Below, one piece after another: positions 6,474-14,166 of a stretch of 14,166 nucleotides of DNA. The notes beneath the pieces were generated by a model that made no database searches, was not told the DNA's origin, and saw only the letters and a list, made by a program, of their open reading frames with translations. The first letter of the stretch is position 1, and each line of letters starts with the position of its first letter. This DNA is from Dehalococcoidales bacterium (GTDB lineage: Bacteria > Chloroflexota > Dehalococcoidia > Dehalococcoidales > UBA5627). The translations under genes and the position numbers were made by a program. Where the stretch lies: contig JAAYNN010000148.1 of the NCBI GenBank assembly GCA_012520835.1, positions 1 to 14,166 of the forward strand, written 5' to 3'.

Positions 6474-6596
6474 CTTCCTGGTGGTTTAGGCGAAGTGGTA
6501 CCACCCGTTACCATCCCGAACACGGCAGTGAAACGCTTCAGCACAGACGATACTGAGGAGGCGACTCCTTGTGGAAAATATGCCACTGCCAGGGGG
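6474..6596 (+). rRNA. rrf: 5S ribosomal RNA (solitary gene)
   Basis: The core matches the conserved bacterial 5S sequence: CGAAGTGG, then CCACCCGTTACCATCCCGAA (loop C region), CACGG, AGTGAAACGCTTCAGC, and the 3' half ending in GCCACTGCCAGG. The ends pair as helix I: CTTCCTGG (6474-6481) with CCAGGGGG (6589-6596), using two G-U pairs. An outer AAAGT / ACTTT pairing (6468-6472 with 6597-6601) extends the stem in the precursor. Ends are placed by helix I and may be off by a few bases. No 16S or 23S sequence lies on either side within the window, so the gene is separate from a ribosomal operon. Confidence 0.93.
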
Positions 6597-6620
6597 ACTT
6601 TACAAGCCTTTTTGTTTTTT
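6597..6620 (+). terminator. T-rich 3' end downstream of the 5S gene
   Basis: After the 5S terminal stem the sequence runs into a T tract, TTTTTGTTTTTT (6609-6620). No separate GC-rich hairpin is present, so the 5S terminal helix with the outer ACTTT pairing may act as the stem, or termination may be loose. No other signal is seen from there to the clpC promoter. Confidence 0.35.
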
Positions 6621-6702
6621 AATACCACAAAATTCACCTTGCCTTATCATTGAAATATACGAACCTCGCATAGTATTATAAAAAATAACATAAGCTGTTT
6701 TT

Positions 6703-6731
6703 TTGACCTGAGCTACCTGTTGCACTATAAT
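6703..6731 (+). promoter_or_regulatory. clpC promoter
   Basis: TTGACC (6703-6708) and TATAAT (6726-6731) are 17 bp apart, a near-consensus sigma-A promoter. Transcription would start near 6738, giving a leader of about 49 nt that ends in the AGGAG ribosome binding site. The complement of the -35 region reads GGTCAAA, which equals one half-site of a CtsR operator, but a second half-site at the right spacing is not there. Heat-shock control by CtsR is therefore not supported. Confidence 0.7.
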
Positions 6732-6786
6732 TATAAGGATATGCAGATTTATGTATTCGTAAAAACGGCTTTGTTAGGAGATTGAA

Positions 6787-9315
6787 ATGGCCAGCCGATT
6801 CGACAAATTTTCTGAAAGGGCTCGCAGGGTTCTTACCCTTGCGCAGGATGAAGCACAGCGTCTGAACCATAGCTACATCGGCACCGAGCATATTCTTCTC
6901 GGGCTGGTAAAGGAAGAGGACGGGGTTGCCGCACGGGTCCTGGTAAGCGCGGGGCTTAACCTGGGTAAAATTGCCCAGGCTGTCGAGTACATCATAGGCC
7001 CGGGCGATAAAGCCAATGTCAATACTACCGGCCTTACCACCAAAGCTAAAAGAGTGCTGGAACTATCAATCGACGAAGCACGTCAACTGGGGCACTCATA
7101 TATAGGAACGGAACACCTGCTGCTGGGCCTGCTCCGCGAAGGCGAGGGCGTAGCCGCCAAGGTTCTCGACAGCTTCGGAATAACGCTCGAAAAAGCACGC
7201 GGCGAGATTACCAGGATATCCAGCCAGACCGCGGCAAGGAGCCGGATGGCGCGTCAACAGAGCGCCAGCCGCACGCCCGTACTGGACCAGGTCAGCCATG
7301 ACCTGACGGCTGCCGCACGTGCCGATAAACTCGACCCGGTCATCGGGCGCGAAAAAGAAATTGAAAGATTAATCCAGATTCTCAGCCGCCGCACCAAGAA
7401 TAACCCGGCTCTCATCGGCGAACCTGGTGTCGGCAAGACCGCTATCGTCGAAGGGCTGGCGCATCGCATCGTGGACGGAGACGTCCCCGAGACGCTGGAA
7501 AACAAGCGGGTGGTGGCTCTGGATATCGCTTCGGTCGTCGCCGGTACCAAGTATCGCGGCGAGTTTGAAGAAAGATTGAAAAAAGTCATCGCGGAAATCA
7601 AGAATGCCGGAAACTGCATCATCTTTATCGATGAATTTCACACCATGATGGGTGCCGGTGCCGCCGAAGGTGCCGTGGATGCCGCCAATATTCTTAAGCC
7701 CTCGCTGGCAAGAGGTGAATTGCAGTGCATCGGCGCAACCACTCTGGACGATTACCGCAAGCATATCGAGCGCGACTCGGCGCTGGAGCGCCGCTTCCAG
7801 CCGATTCTGGTGGAAGAGCCTTCTGTCGAAGAGGCGCTGGATATCCTGCGCGGTGTTAAAGGACGCTACGAAGAACATCATCAGCTCATCATTACCGATG
7901 AAGCGTTGAAATCGGCTGTCACCTTTGCTACAAGATATATCTCCGACCGCTTTTTGCCGGATAAAGCCATCGATTTAATCGATGAAGCGGCATCGCGCGT
8001 CAGAATCAAACACTATGCCAAGCCGGCAGAGCTCAAAAAGCTTAAGCAGGAGGAAGAGCAGTACCGCAAGAGCAAAGAAGAAGCGCTGGAAGCCCAGCAA
8101 TATGATACCGCCGCCGAAATGAGGCAGCACGAAATCGAAACCGGCGACAAGATCAAGGAGCTGGAAGAGCTGACGGCTGAAAAACAGCAGCTTGAAAAAC
8201 CCGAGGTTACGCCCGAAAATATCGCCGAGGTGGTCGCCATGTGGACGGGCATCCCGGTGGTACAAATCGCCGAGGATGAAACCGAGCGGCTTCTGCACAT
8301 GGAAGAGGAGCTGCACAAGCGCATCGTCGGGCAGGAAGAAGCCATTACAACTATTTCCAAGGCTGTCAGGCGTGCCAGGGCTGGTCTTAAAGACCCGCGC
8401 CACCCCATCGGCAACTTTGTCTTCTTAGGGCCAACCGGCGTCGGCAAGACCGAGCTGGCCAGGGCACTGGCGGAATTCATGTTCGGCAACGAGGATGCGC
8501 TGATACGCATCGATATGTCCGAGTTTATGGAGAAGTTCTCCGTATCCAGGCTGGTAGGAGCACCTCCCGGATATGTCGGGTTCGAGGATGGCGGACAGCT
8601 GACCGAAGCAGTCAGAAGGAAATCCTATTGCTGCATACTTCTGGATGAAATCGAAAAGGCTCATCCGGATGTGTTCAACATATTATTGCAGATATTCGAT
8701 GACGGACATCTGACCGATGCCAAGGGCAGAAGGGTGGATTTCCGCAACAGTATAATTATAATGACCAGCAATATCGGCGCCGAGTTGATTCGCAAGGGTC
8801 CCGGCATCGGTTTTGCCTCCCGCAAAGATGAAGCAAAGCTGCAGCAGCAATCATACGATACCATGAAAGACAAGCTGCTGGGCGAGGTCAAGAAGGTCTT
8901 TAAACCGGAATTTTTGAACCGTATCAACTCGGTGATTGTCTTCCATCCCCTGAACAGGGAGCAAATCAGAGAAATCGTCGATTTGATGCTGGCAACCGTG
9001 ACCAAGCAGCTTGCGGAAAAGGAAATCGGGCTGAGAGTATCCGACGATGCCAAGGACTTCCTCGGCAAGAAAGGCTACGATGAGATATACGGTGCGCGTC
9101 CGCTGCGCCGTGTCATCCAGGACATGCTGGAAGACAGGATATCCGAAGATATTCTGCGCGGCAACTTCAAGGCCGGCGATATCATCTGCGTCGACCTCGA
9201 GGAAGAGAATATCGTCATACACGCCGTACCGCCCGAAGATGAAGAGGCTCTCAAGCTGCCGGATCCTGTCGGCGCTTTGCCAGGCGACAGCAGTACGGAT
9301 GCACTGGAATTGTAA
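6787..9315 (+). CDS. clpC: ATP-dependent Clp protease ATP-binding subunit ClpC
   Basis: An 842-residue AAA+ unfoldase that feeds proteins to the ClpP protease in the cytoplasm. Two Clp N repeats span about 1-145 (HSYIGTEHILLGL at 28-40, HSYIGTEHLLLGL at 103-115). The first ATPase module has Walker A GEPGVGKT (211-218), Walker B IIFIDE (278-283) and arginines in ERRF (334-337). The middle segment contains a UVR motif (about 424-455, EALEAQQYDTAAEMRQHE), which marks ClpC as opposed to ClpA or ClpB. The second module has GPTGVGKT (548-555), Walker B CILLDE (616-621) and the ClpP-docking loop IGF (674-676). Length and domain order are normal. The last 30 residues are an acidic, probably disordered tail. 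AGGAG at 6776-6780 sets the ATG. In Firmicutes clpC sits with ctsR and mcsAB; none of these is here. Confidence 0.96.
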   Translation: MASRFDKFSERARRVLTLAQDEAQRLNHSYIGTEHILLGLVKEEDGVAARVLVSAGLNLGKIAQAVEYIIGPGDKANVNTTGLTTKAKRVLELSIDEARQLGHSYIGTEHLLLGLLREGEGVAAKVLDSFGITLEKARGEITRISSQTAARSRMARQQSASRTPVLDQVSHDLTAAARADKLDPVIGREKEIERLIQILSRRTKNNPALIGEPGVGKTAIVEGLAHRIVDGDVPETLENKRVVALDIASVVAGTKYRGEFEERLKKVIAEIKNAGNCIIFIDEFHTMMGAGAAEGAVDAANILKPSLARGELQCIGATTLDDYRKHIERDSALERRFQPILVEEPSVEEALDILRGVKGRYEEHHQLIITDEALKSAVTFATRYISDRFLPDKAIDLIDEAASRVRIKHYAKPAELKKLKQEEEQYRKSKEEALEAQQYDTAAEMRQHEIETGDKIKELEELTAEKQQLEKPEVTPENIAEVVAMWTGIPVVQIAEDETERLLHMEEELHKRIVGQEEAITTISKAVRRARAGLKDPRHPIGNFVFLGPTGVGKTELARALAEFMFGNEDALIRIDMSEFMEKFSVSRLVGAPPGYVGFEDGGQLTEAVRRKSYCCILLDEIEKAHPDVFNILLQIFDDGHLTDAKGRRVDFRNSIIIMTSNIGAELIRKGPGIGFASRKDEAKLQQQSYDTMKDKLLGEVKKVFKPEFLNRINSVIVFHPLNREQIREIVDLMLATVTKQLAEKEIGLRVSDDAKDFLGKKGYDEIYGARPLRRVIQDMLEDRISEDILRGNFKAGDIICVDLEEENIVIHAVPPEDEEALKLPDPVGALPGDSSTDALEL

Positions 9316-9344
9316 ATCGATTATGTGTACCTAGTTTATAATTT

Positions 9345-9382
9345 AAGGGGCGCAGCAGAATAAATGCTTAATCGCCCCTTTT
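9345..9382 (+). terminator. Rho-independent terminator after clpC
   Basis: A perfect 8-bp stem AAGGGGCG (9345-9352) / CGCCCCTT (9373-9380) is followed by TTTT (9379-9382). The 20-nt loop is larger than usual. It lies 30 bp after the clpC stop and before the ribosome binding site of the next gene. A TATAAT at 9337-9342 without a well-spaced -35 box might start transcription of the next genes, but is not convincing. Confidence 0.6.
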
Positions 9383-9422
9383 CATGTATATCAGAGAGAG
9401 ATGGGAAGGAAAATAATTCGGG

Positions 9423-9662
9423 ATGAATGTTGATTGGGGGCAGGCGCTTCAGGTGGGGGGGTTCGGCTTCCTGCTCGTATTTGTAGTACTCACCATCCTT
9501 GCCATAGCCATGTGGCTCATCGGCTGGTTTTTTGATAAATCGGCAGGGATAAAGAATCCTTTTAAGAGAGAAAAGGAAATTTATCCTGAAGAAGATAAAC
9601 CAAAAGAAGAGCCCGAGTATAATCCGGAGTACAAAATCGACAATACCGACTGTTACGAGTAA
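9423..9662 (+). CDS. oadG: Sodium-pump decarboxylase gamma subunit (OadG family)
   Basis: This 79-residue protein has one N-terminal membrane helix (about 12-37, rich in V, L, I and ending IGWFFDK), then a charged, Pro/Glu-rich cytoplasmic tail. That is the layout of the gamma subunits of oxaloacetate, methylmalonyl-CoA and glutaconyl-CoA decarboxylase sodium pumps, which hold the cytoplasmic carboxyltransferase to the membrane beta subunit. Sequence identity in this family is low, so the call leans on the helix-tail layout and on the beta-subunit gene 8 bp downstream. A GGAAGGA ribosome binding site lies at 9404-9410. A C-terminal zinc-binding histidine pattern, seen in Klebsiella OadG, is absent. 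Confidence 0.75.
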   Translation: MNVDWGQALQVGGFGFLLVFVVLTILAIAMWLIGWFFDKSAGIKNPFKREKEIYPEEDKPKEEPEYNPEYKIDNTDCYE

Positions 9663-9670
9663 ATAAATAT

Positions 9671-10825
9671 ATGATTTTTGGAATACTGGAAACCGGCTTT
9701 GCTGGCATAACTTTGGGCGCTGTGCTGATGTTAATCATCGGTGCGGTACTGCTCTATCTTGGCATTGCCAAAAAAATGGAGCCTCTGCTGCTGGTTCCCA
9801 TCGGTTTCGGTGTCATTATTTCCAACATGCCGCTGGCCGGTTTAATGGACACCATTGTCGATGGCCAACTCTATCATTACTATGTTACCGGCGGAGAACC
9901 GGTGGGATTCTTTGCCATGTTGTTTTCTGCCGGTCTCGAGGCGGAGCTTATACCCATCTTTATATTCCTCGGACTGGGAGCCATGACCGATTTCGGCCCG
10001 ATTATCGCTAATCCCAAGACGTTATTACTGGGTGCCGGCGCCCAATTCGGCGTCTATTTTGCCTTTTTCGCAGCTCTGCTTTTCGGCTTCGATATTTACG
10101 AAGCCGCCTGCATCGGCATTATCGGGGGAGCGGACGGCCCTACAACCATCTTTCTGACCAACCGATTAGCGCCCACCTTTATCGGTGCGACCGCGGTGGC
10201 AGCCTATACCTATATGGCGCTGGTACCGATTATTCAGCCGCCGATTATAAAATTGTGCACCACCAAAAAAGAGCGCGCCATTTACATGAAACAGCAGCTG
10301 AGGGAAGTTTCCCGCAGGGAAAAAATATTCTTCCCGGTACTGGCAGCCATCATTATTATTCTGCTGGTTCCCGATTCCGCTCCGCTCATCGGCATGTTCA
10401 TGCTGGGAAACCTTTTGCGTGAAAGCGGAGTGACCGACAGATTGGCTGAAACTGCCGCCAATGCCATGATGAATATCCTGACAATCTGTCTGGGATTGTG
10501 TGTGGGCGCCTTTATGAGCGCTGAAAACTTCCTGCGCGTCGATAGCCTCCTGGTCTTCTGTCTGGGTATAGTTGCTTTTGCCACCGCCACCGCAGGCGGT
10601 GTACTGCTTGCCAAATTTATGAACCTCTTCATAAAGGAAAAAATCAATCCGATGATCGGAGCCGCCGGTGTTTCGGCTGTTCCCATGTCGGCCCGCGTCG
10701 TTCAGAAGATGGGGCAGGAAGCTAATCCTAAAAACTTCCTCCTGATGCAGGCTATGGGGCCCAACATTGCCGGTGTCATCGGTACCGCCACCGCCGCCGG
10801 CCTGTTTATCGGCATGCTGCAATAA
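9671..10825 (+). CDS. oadB: Sodium-translocating decarboxylase beta subunit (OadB/GcdB/MmdB family)
   Basis: The 384-residue integral membrane protein decarboxylates carboxybiotin and pumps Na+ outward. The family hallmark GIIGGADGPTTIF is at 149-161, with D155 matching the aspartate known to be needed for Na+ transport. Other family blocks are GNLLRESGV (246-254) and GAAGVSAVPMSARVVQ (330-345), with the serine and arginine important in the Klebsiella protein. Length matches the family. The gene starts 8 bp after oadG with no clear Shine-Dalgarno sequence, so translation probably depends on coupling to oadG. No alpha (carboxyltransferase) or biotin-carrier gene is in the window, so the substrate (oxaloacetate, methylmalonyl-CoA, glutaconyl-CoA or other) cannot be told, and the symbol is a family label. 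Confidence 0.93.
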   Translation: MIFGILETGFAGITLGAVLMLIIGAVLLYLGIAKKMEPLLLVPIGFGVIISNMPLAGLMDTIVDGQLYHYYVTGGEPVGFFAMLFSAGLEAELIPIFIFLGLGAMTDFGPIIANPKTLLLGAGAQFGVYFAFFAALLFGFDIYEAACIGIIGGADGPTTIFLTNRLAPTFIGATAVAAYTYMALVPIIQPPIIKLCTTKKERAIYMKQQLREVSRREKIFFPVLAAIIIILLVPDSAPLIGMFMLGNLLRESGVTDRLAETAANAMMNILTICLGLCVGAFMSAENFLRVDSLLVFCLGIVAFATATAGGVLLAKFMNLFIKEKINPMIGAAGVSAVPMSARVVQKMGQEANPKNFLLMQAMGPNIAGVIGTATAAGLFIGMLQ

Positions 10826-10920
10826 CAGAAAGCTGATTGCCATTCGGATTCGGGATTATCGACGAATATATCCTGCCAAAGCCGGTATGACACGTCTTTC
10901 CTCTCAACTAATTCATAGTA

Positions 10921-10949
10921 TTGCCATCCTGCTGGTAAACCAGTATCAT
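10921..10949 (+). promoter_or_regulatory. Candidate promoter of luxEC
   Basis: TTGCCA (10921-10926) and TATCAT (10944-10949) are separated by 17 bp and each differs from consensus at one position. Transcription would start near 10956, about 22 nt before the ATG at 10978, with AAGGGA (10963-10968) as ribosome binding site. This would allow luxEC expression independent of the oad genes, which end 95 bp upstream. No terminator is visible between 10826 and 10920, so read-through is also possible. Confidence 0.5.
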
Positions 10950-10977
10950 TAAAATTGGTATAAGGGATGGCATTTCA

Positions 10978-12381
10978 ATGACTGCCAAAATAAGCGCAAT
11001 TCAGAACAACCTGATAAAAGCGGCATGCGCCTGGGCAACCAACAGCGGGTTCAATCCGCGGCAGGCGCAGGAACTGCGCCATCAGCTATTTCTTTTAAAC
11101 CACCGGCACTATATGGATTGCATCCCTTTTTACAGGAGGATTGCCGATAGAGAAGGCTGCGGTCAAGATATAGACCTCGAAACGATTAAGACCAGGTTGA
11201 TGCTGCCGACCGATTTCTTCAAAAGCTACAAACAGCGATGGCTGGATAACTCCGAGTACAGGGAAATGAATGCCTGGATATCCAATATTTTTCATAAGCC
11301 GGTTGATGTCGATGTAAAAGGAGTAAAATCAATCGACGCTTGGATAGAACGGCTCGAAAAGAAGGATATCCGCATTACCTATAGTTCGGGTACTTCCGGC
11401 ACCTTCTCTTTCGTTCCCAGGGATAAAAATGAATGGGAATTAACTAAAAAAGCCAATATTGCATATATCACTCCCCTGCTGGCAAACCGTTTAATAGGTC
11501 AAAATCCGAGTGATAATTTTTTAAATGCGCTCGATATATTAATGCCGCTCTCACGCTTGCTGAAAATGTTCGGGGCAAAATTGCTGTCCGGGTATGATTT
11601 AGCAGTGCTCGGTTTTGCCAGCGGACGCATGGGCAACCAGTTCCTGATAAGTGAATGTGCACCCCTCTTTAACACCAGCTATTTTCTCTACAATTTCGAT
11701 ATCAGTGGTTCTGCCTTGCGCTGTCTGCGGCGCGGAGCGCGCACCGATGACGAAGTACAAACCGTTGAGCTGTTGAGAGAAAAGATGATAACCCGGCGCA
11801 AACAAAACTACCTCGAACTTATTGCCAATATGGAAAATTCCACGGGCAAAGGGCAAAAGGTCTTGATTTTCGGCGCTCCCTACCAGTTTAAGGAACTTTG
11901 CGAAGTTTTAACCGAAAAAAACCGCAGCCTGTTTTTTAAAGACATGAGCATTGCCATTATCGGCGGCGGCTGGAAAACTTTCACCGGAGAAGCCATCGAC
12001 CGGCAGGAAATGGCTAATAAGATCAGCAGTTTTTTGAATATCCCGCAAAATATGATACTGGAAGGGTATTCGATGACGGAAACCAGCGTTCTCACCCTGC
12101 GCTGCCCATACGGGAGATTTCATATACCGCCGATAATCGAGCCGGTTATCTTCGATGATGCCCTGAATCCGCTGGAAGGCGACGATATCAAGGGGGCATT
12201 CGGATTTATGGATGCGCTGGCAACCTCCCATCCCGGTTTTATCATCAGCAGCGATTACGTACACATGGTCAATTCTGACTGCGAATGCGGGCTGGCCGGG
12301 CCTGCCATACTTGAGATAGGCCGCTTGCCCGGCGCCGAGGTGAAAGGGTGCGGCGGCATCATGGGGTCGTTCTCCGCCTGA
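10978..12381 (+). CDS. luxE: LuxE-type acyl-protein synthetase / acyl-activating enzyme
   Basis: This 467-residue cytoplasmic enzyme belongs to the adenylate-forming group and to the LuxE family, which activates a fatty acid with ATP and passes the acyl group to the partner reductase. The nucleotide-binding loop reads YSSGTSG (135-141). IIGGGWKTFTGE (327-338) and EGYSMTET (362-369) match the LuxE and A5 motifs, and SSDYVHM (424-430) corresponds to the A7 aspartate region. Classical luminescence LuxE proteins are near 370 residues; this one is longer, with about 100 extra N-terminal residues. DCECG (434-438) resembles a cysteine pair of unknown role. luxC follows after 19 bp, so the two form an operon. 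Its substrate chain length cannot be read from sequence. Confidence 0.88.
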   Translation: MTAKISAIQNNLIKAACAWATNSGFNPRQAQELRHQLFLLNHRHYMDCIPFYRRIADREGCGQDIDLETIKTRLMLPTDFFKSYKQRWLDNSEYREMNAWISNIFHKPVDVDVKGVKSIDAWIERLEKKDIRITYSSGTSGTFSFVPRDKNEWELTKKANIAYITPLLANRLIGQNPSDNFLNALDILMPLSRLLKMFGAKLLSGYDLAVLGFASGRMGNQFLISECAPLFNTSYFLYNFDISGSALRCLRRGARTDDEVQTVELLREKMITRRKQNYLELIANMENSTGKGQKVLIFGAPYQFKELCEVLTEKNRSLFFKDMSIAIIGGGWKTFTGEAIDRQEMANKISSFLNIPQNMILEGYSMTETSVLTLRCPYGRFHIPPIIEPVIFDDALNPLEGDDIKGAFGFMDALATSHPGFIISSDYVHMVNSDCECGLAGPAILEIGRLPGAEVKGCGGIMGSFSA

Positions 12382-12400
12382 AGCGGCGAGGAGGCCATCT

Positions 12401-13915
12401 ATGGAAAATAAATTGTTGACTGATAGAGACGGAATCATGCACGTTCCCTTCCTCATAAAGGGAAGGCTTATCGATGCGCCGCAGATCGACCGCCTGGAAA
12501 TCGAAAAGGCTTTTGTGGGCAAAGATATCGGGGAGACTTATGCAAAGCTTCCGGCGGCACAGGTTATCCGCGAAAAAATCATCGACCGCCGGACGATGAA
12601 ATACACCGGCGAATACCTTTATCAGGTCATGCCGCCAGTGAAAGCGGACGACCTGCTTGAAAGAGACTTCGACAGGCTTTCAAATACCCTCTACTCCCTT
12701 TCCGTCGATGAAATTCTTGACTATCTGGATACAATTCTGGCATATCTGGTTAAAAACCATAAACTGGCATCTCAAATAGCCGGGCTTTACAGGCAAACAT
12801 CGGAATATTCCGATGCCCTGCTGGAAAAAGGGTTCGCCTCGATGACGGAAACACTTAACCGGAAAAATGCCCTTGATATGATTGACCGGGAATTATCTTA
12901 CGGCGGCAAACCGGGCAGCCATTTTTTAAACGGCTGGGTAAAAATCGAGGGCGAGACCGGCTGCATACGCGCCATGCCGACGCGACAGCTTCATATCACC
13001 GCCGGCAACGTGCCCGAAGTCCCCGTTATTTCCGCCATGCGTGCGGTACTGACCAAGTCGGCAGCCGTTATCAAACTGCCCTGTGGCGCCATACTACCCG
13101 GAGCCATGCTGGCTCAAACTGCCTATAATGCCGCACCCGAGCACCCGATTACACAGAACATGTCGCTGGTTTACTGGCAGGGGGGAGACGAGAGCATCGA
13201 AAACATGTTATTCGCCCAGGGCGCCTTCGATCGCATTGTGGTCTGGGGAGGCCCGGCTGCGGTAGCGGCAGTGCAGAATAAAACAGCGTTCACAAAGACC
13301 ATATCTCTAGATCCCCGCTACAGCGTCAGCTTCATCGGCAAGGAAGCCTTTGCAGGGAAGCTTGAAGAGACAGCGGAAAAAGCGCTGCCGGATGTCATGT
13401 CATATAACCAGAAAGCCTGCACCTCATCTCTGGTACATTACATTGAAGGCACGGAAGAGCAGGCGGATGAATATGCGAAAGCCCTGCAGCAGGCATTGAA
13501 AAGATATGGCGATAAAAACCCTGCCCCGTTATCTCCGCCGGCACAGGGGCAGGTCAAACGCATGAAGCGCGGCAGGTATGCCGATGCCAGGTGGTATTTA
13601 AACTATGATAATGATGACTTTATATCGGGGGCGGTTGTAATGACCGGCGAATTCGATATCCTCGACCACCCCTTTTCACGGCTGGTTATCGTCAGGCCGG
13701 TAGATAAGCTGGACGATGCGCTGAAATACCTGAGCCAGAATGTTTCAGCGGTAGGCGTATTCCCCGAAGAACGCCGGCAGGAGATGAAAGACCGTATTCT
13801 GGCACGCGGGGTATCCAGCGTTTTACCGCTGGGGCAATGCGAGAAGGTGTTTGCCGGCATGCCCCACGACGGGATGATGATTCTAAACCAGCTTGTCGAT
13901 TGGAAGCTGGGATAA
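12401..13915 (+). CDS. luxC: LuxC-type acyl-CoA / acyl-protein reductase
   Basis: A 504-residue NAD(P)H-dependent reductase of the LuxC family in the aldehyde dehydrogenase fold, which turns an activated fatty acyl group into a fatty aldehyde. TAGNVPEVP (200-208) forms the N-terminal part of the cofactor site, VVWGGPAAV (280-288) is the second cofactor loop, and the catalytic cysteine is C340 in SYNQKACTSS (334-343), the standard LuxC context. Length is normal for the family. A strong AGGAGG (12389-12394) lies 6 nt before the ATG. Paired with luxE it completes a fatty acid reductase. No luciferase (luxAB) or thioesterase (luxD) gene follows. Aldehydes could go to alcohols, wax or detoxification; this is inference. 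Confidence 0.92.
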   Translation: MENKLLTDRDGIMHVPFLIKGRLIDAPQIDRLEIEKAFVGKDIGETYAKLPAAQVIREKIIDRRTMKYTGEYLYQVMPPVKADDLLERDFDRLSNTLYSLSVDEILDYLDTILAYLVKNHKLASQIAGLYRQTSEYSDALLEKGFASMTETLNRKNALDMIDRELSYGGKPGSHFLNGWVKIEGETGCIRAMPTRQLHITAGNVPEVPVISAMRAVLTKSAAVIKLPCGAILPGAMLAQTAYNAAPEHPITQNMSLVYWQGGDESIENMLFAQGAFDRIVVWGGPAAVAAVQNKTAFTKTISLDPRYSVSFIGKEAFAGKLEETAEKALPDVMSYNQKACTSSLVHYIEGTEEQADEYAKALQQALKRYGDKNPAPLSPPAQGQVKRMKRGRYADARWYLNYDNDDFISGAVVMTGEFDILDHPFSRLVIVRPVDKLDDALKYLSQNVSAVGVFPEERRQEMKDRILARGVSSVLPLGQCEKVFAGMPHDGMMILNQLVDWKLG

Positions 13916-13928
13916 AATGTCATGCTGG

Positions 13929-14107
13929 GTTCGTGAGGGACGAACGAGGCATCTGGGGCGGGGTAATACCAAAGCCGTTCGTGGTGAGCGTGTCGAACCA
14001 CAACGGCGTCGATTAGCGAGTATGTATTCTTCCGTTCGTTTGACCCTTCGACAAGCTCTGGGCGAACGGAAGTGTTATTTCTCCCTGTTGTCCCGATTTT
14101 ATCGGGA
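13929..14107. repeat. Nested inverted repeats of an interspersed REP-like element
   Basis: Downstream of luxC four inverted repeats follow one another: GTTCGT-5 nt-ACGAAC (13929-13945); an imperfect CCGTTCGTGGT / ACCACAACGG (13975-14006); a perfect 10-bp CTTCCGTTCG / CGAACGGAAG (14029-14072) enclosing CCCTTCGACAAGCTCTGGG; and a 7-bp TCCCGAT-TTT-ATCGGGA (14091-14107). The motifs GTTCGTGGTGAGC and CCCTTCGACAAGCTC are familiar from interspersed repeats in many unrelated bacterial genomes. Any of the hairpins could end luxEC transcription, but none has a good T run. No coding region is supported from 13916 to the end of the window. Confidence 0.75.
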
Positions 14108-14166
14108 TTTCTCCTCCGCCCCATTGCTTTTCCCCCGTTTCAGCAATATAATATTCATAGATCGGA

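Noticed and set aside
6690..6710. GGTCAAA on the minus strand at the clpC -35 box as a CtsR operator
   Set aside because: Only one heptad is present; the second half-site at 3-bp spacing does not match, and no ctsR or mcsAB gene is near.
10166..10843. 225-codon minus-strand open frame opposite oadB
   Set aside because: It mirrors the codon pattern of the real membrane protein gene, and its His/Gln/Gly-rich translation fits no protein family.
13603..14124. 173-codon minus-strand open frame across the end of luxC and the repeat region
   Set aside because: Half of it is antisense to luxC and the rest reads through palindromic repeats; the translated VRPELVEG-like stretch is a known by-product of this repeat type.

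Overview
The window looks like part of a bacterial chromosome. The best guess is a member of the Chloroflexota close to Dehalococcoidia. That guess rests on gene content and style (a 5S rRNA gene standing alone, a ClpC with a UVR domain, sodium-pump decarboxylase subunits, non-luminescent LuxE/LuxC) and not on a database comparison, so treat it as tentative. Genes on both strands use clear sigma-70/sigma-A type promoters.

Left part (1-2142): a possible C-terminal scrap of an upstream gene, a 69-residue two-helix membrane protein of the superinfection-immunity type, an MFS carboxylate-type transporter with a TTG start, and, convergent with it, a Fur-family metalloregulator whose promoter sits so close to its ATG that the mRNA should be leaderless.

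Middle part (2143-6351): a minus-strand operon made of a 1075-residue single-chain restriction-modification enzyme (nuclease, N6-adenine methylase and Type ISP-like specificity region) followed by D-aminoacyl-tRNA deacylase (dtd). The operon is bracketed by two copies of a modular GC-rich repeat built from 48-bp hairpin units. A third copy of the same repeat lies inside the restriction-modification gene, where it adds exactly 49 codons without breaking the frame. The specificity region of that gene also contains stretches much richer in A+T than the rest of it.

Right part (6352-14166): a solitary 5S rRNA gene driven by a perfect-consensus promoter (TTGACA, 17 bp, TATAAT); clpC with its own strong promoter and a terminator; oadG and oadB, the membrane subunits of a sodium-translocating decarboxylase, with no alpha or biotin subunit in view; then luxE and luxC, a fatty-acid activation and reduction pair with no luciferase genes. 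The window ends in a region of nested inverted repeats of the interspersed REP type.

The most unusual items are the frame-preserving 48-bp repeat family with its in-gene copy, the orphan 5S gene with an ideal promoter, the leaderless fur promoter, and the side-by-side arrangement of an incomplete sodium pump with luxEC.
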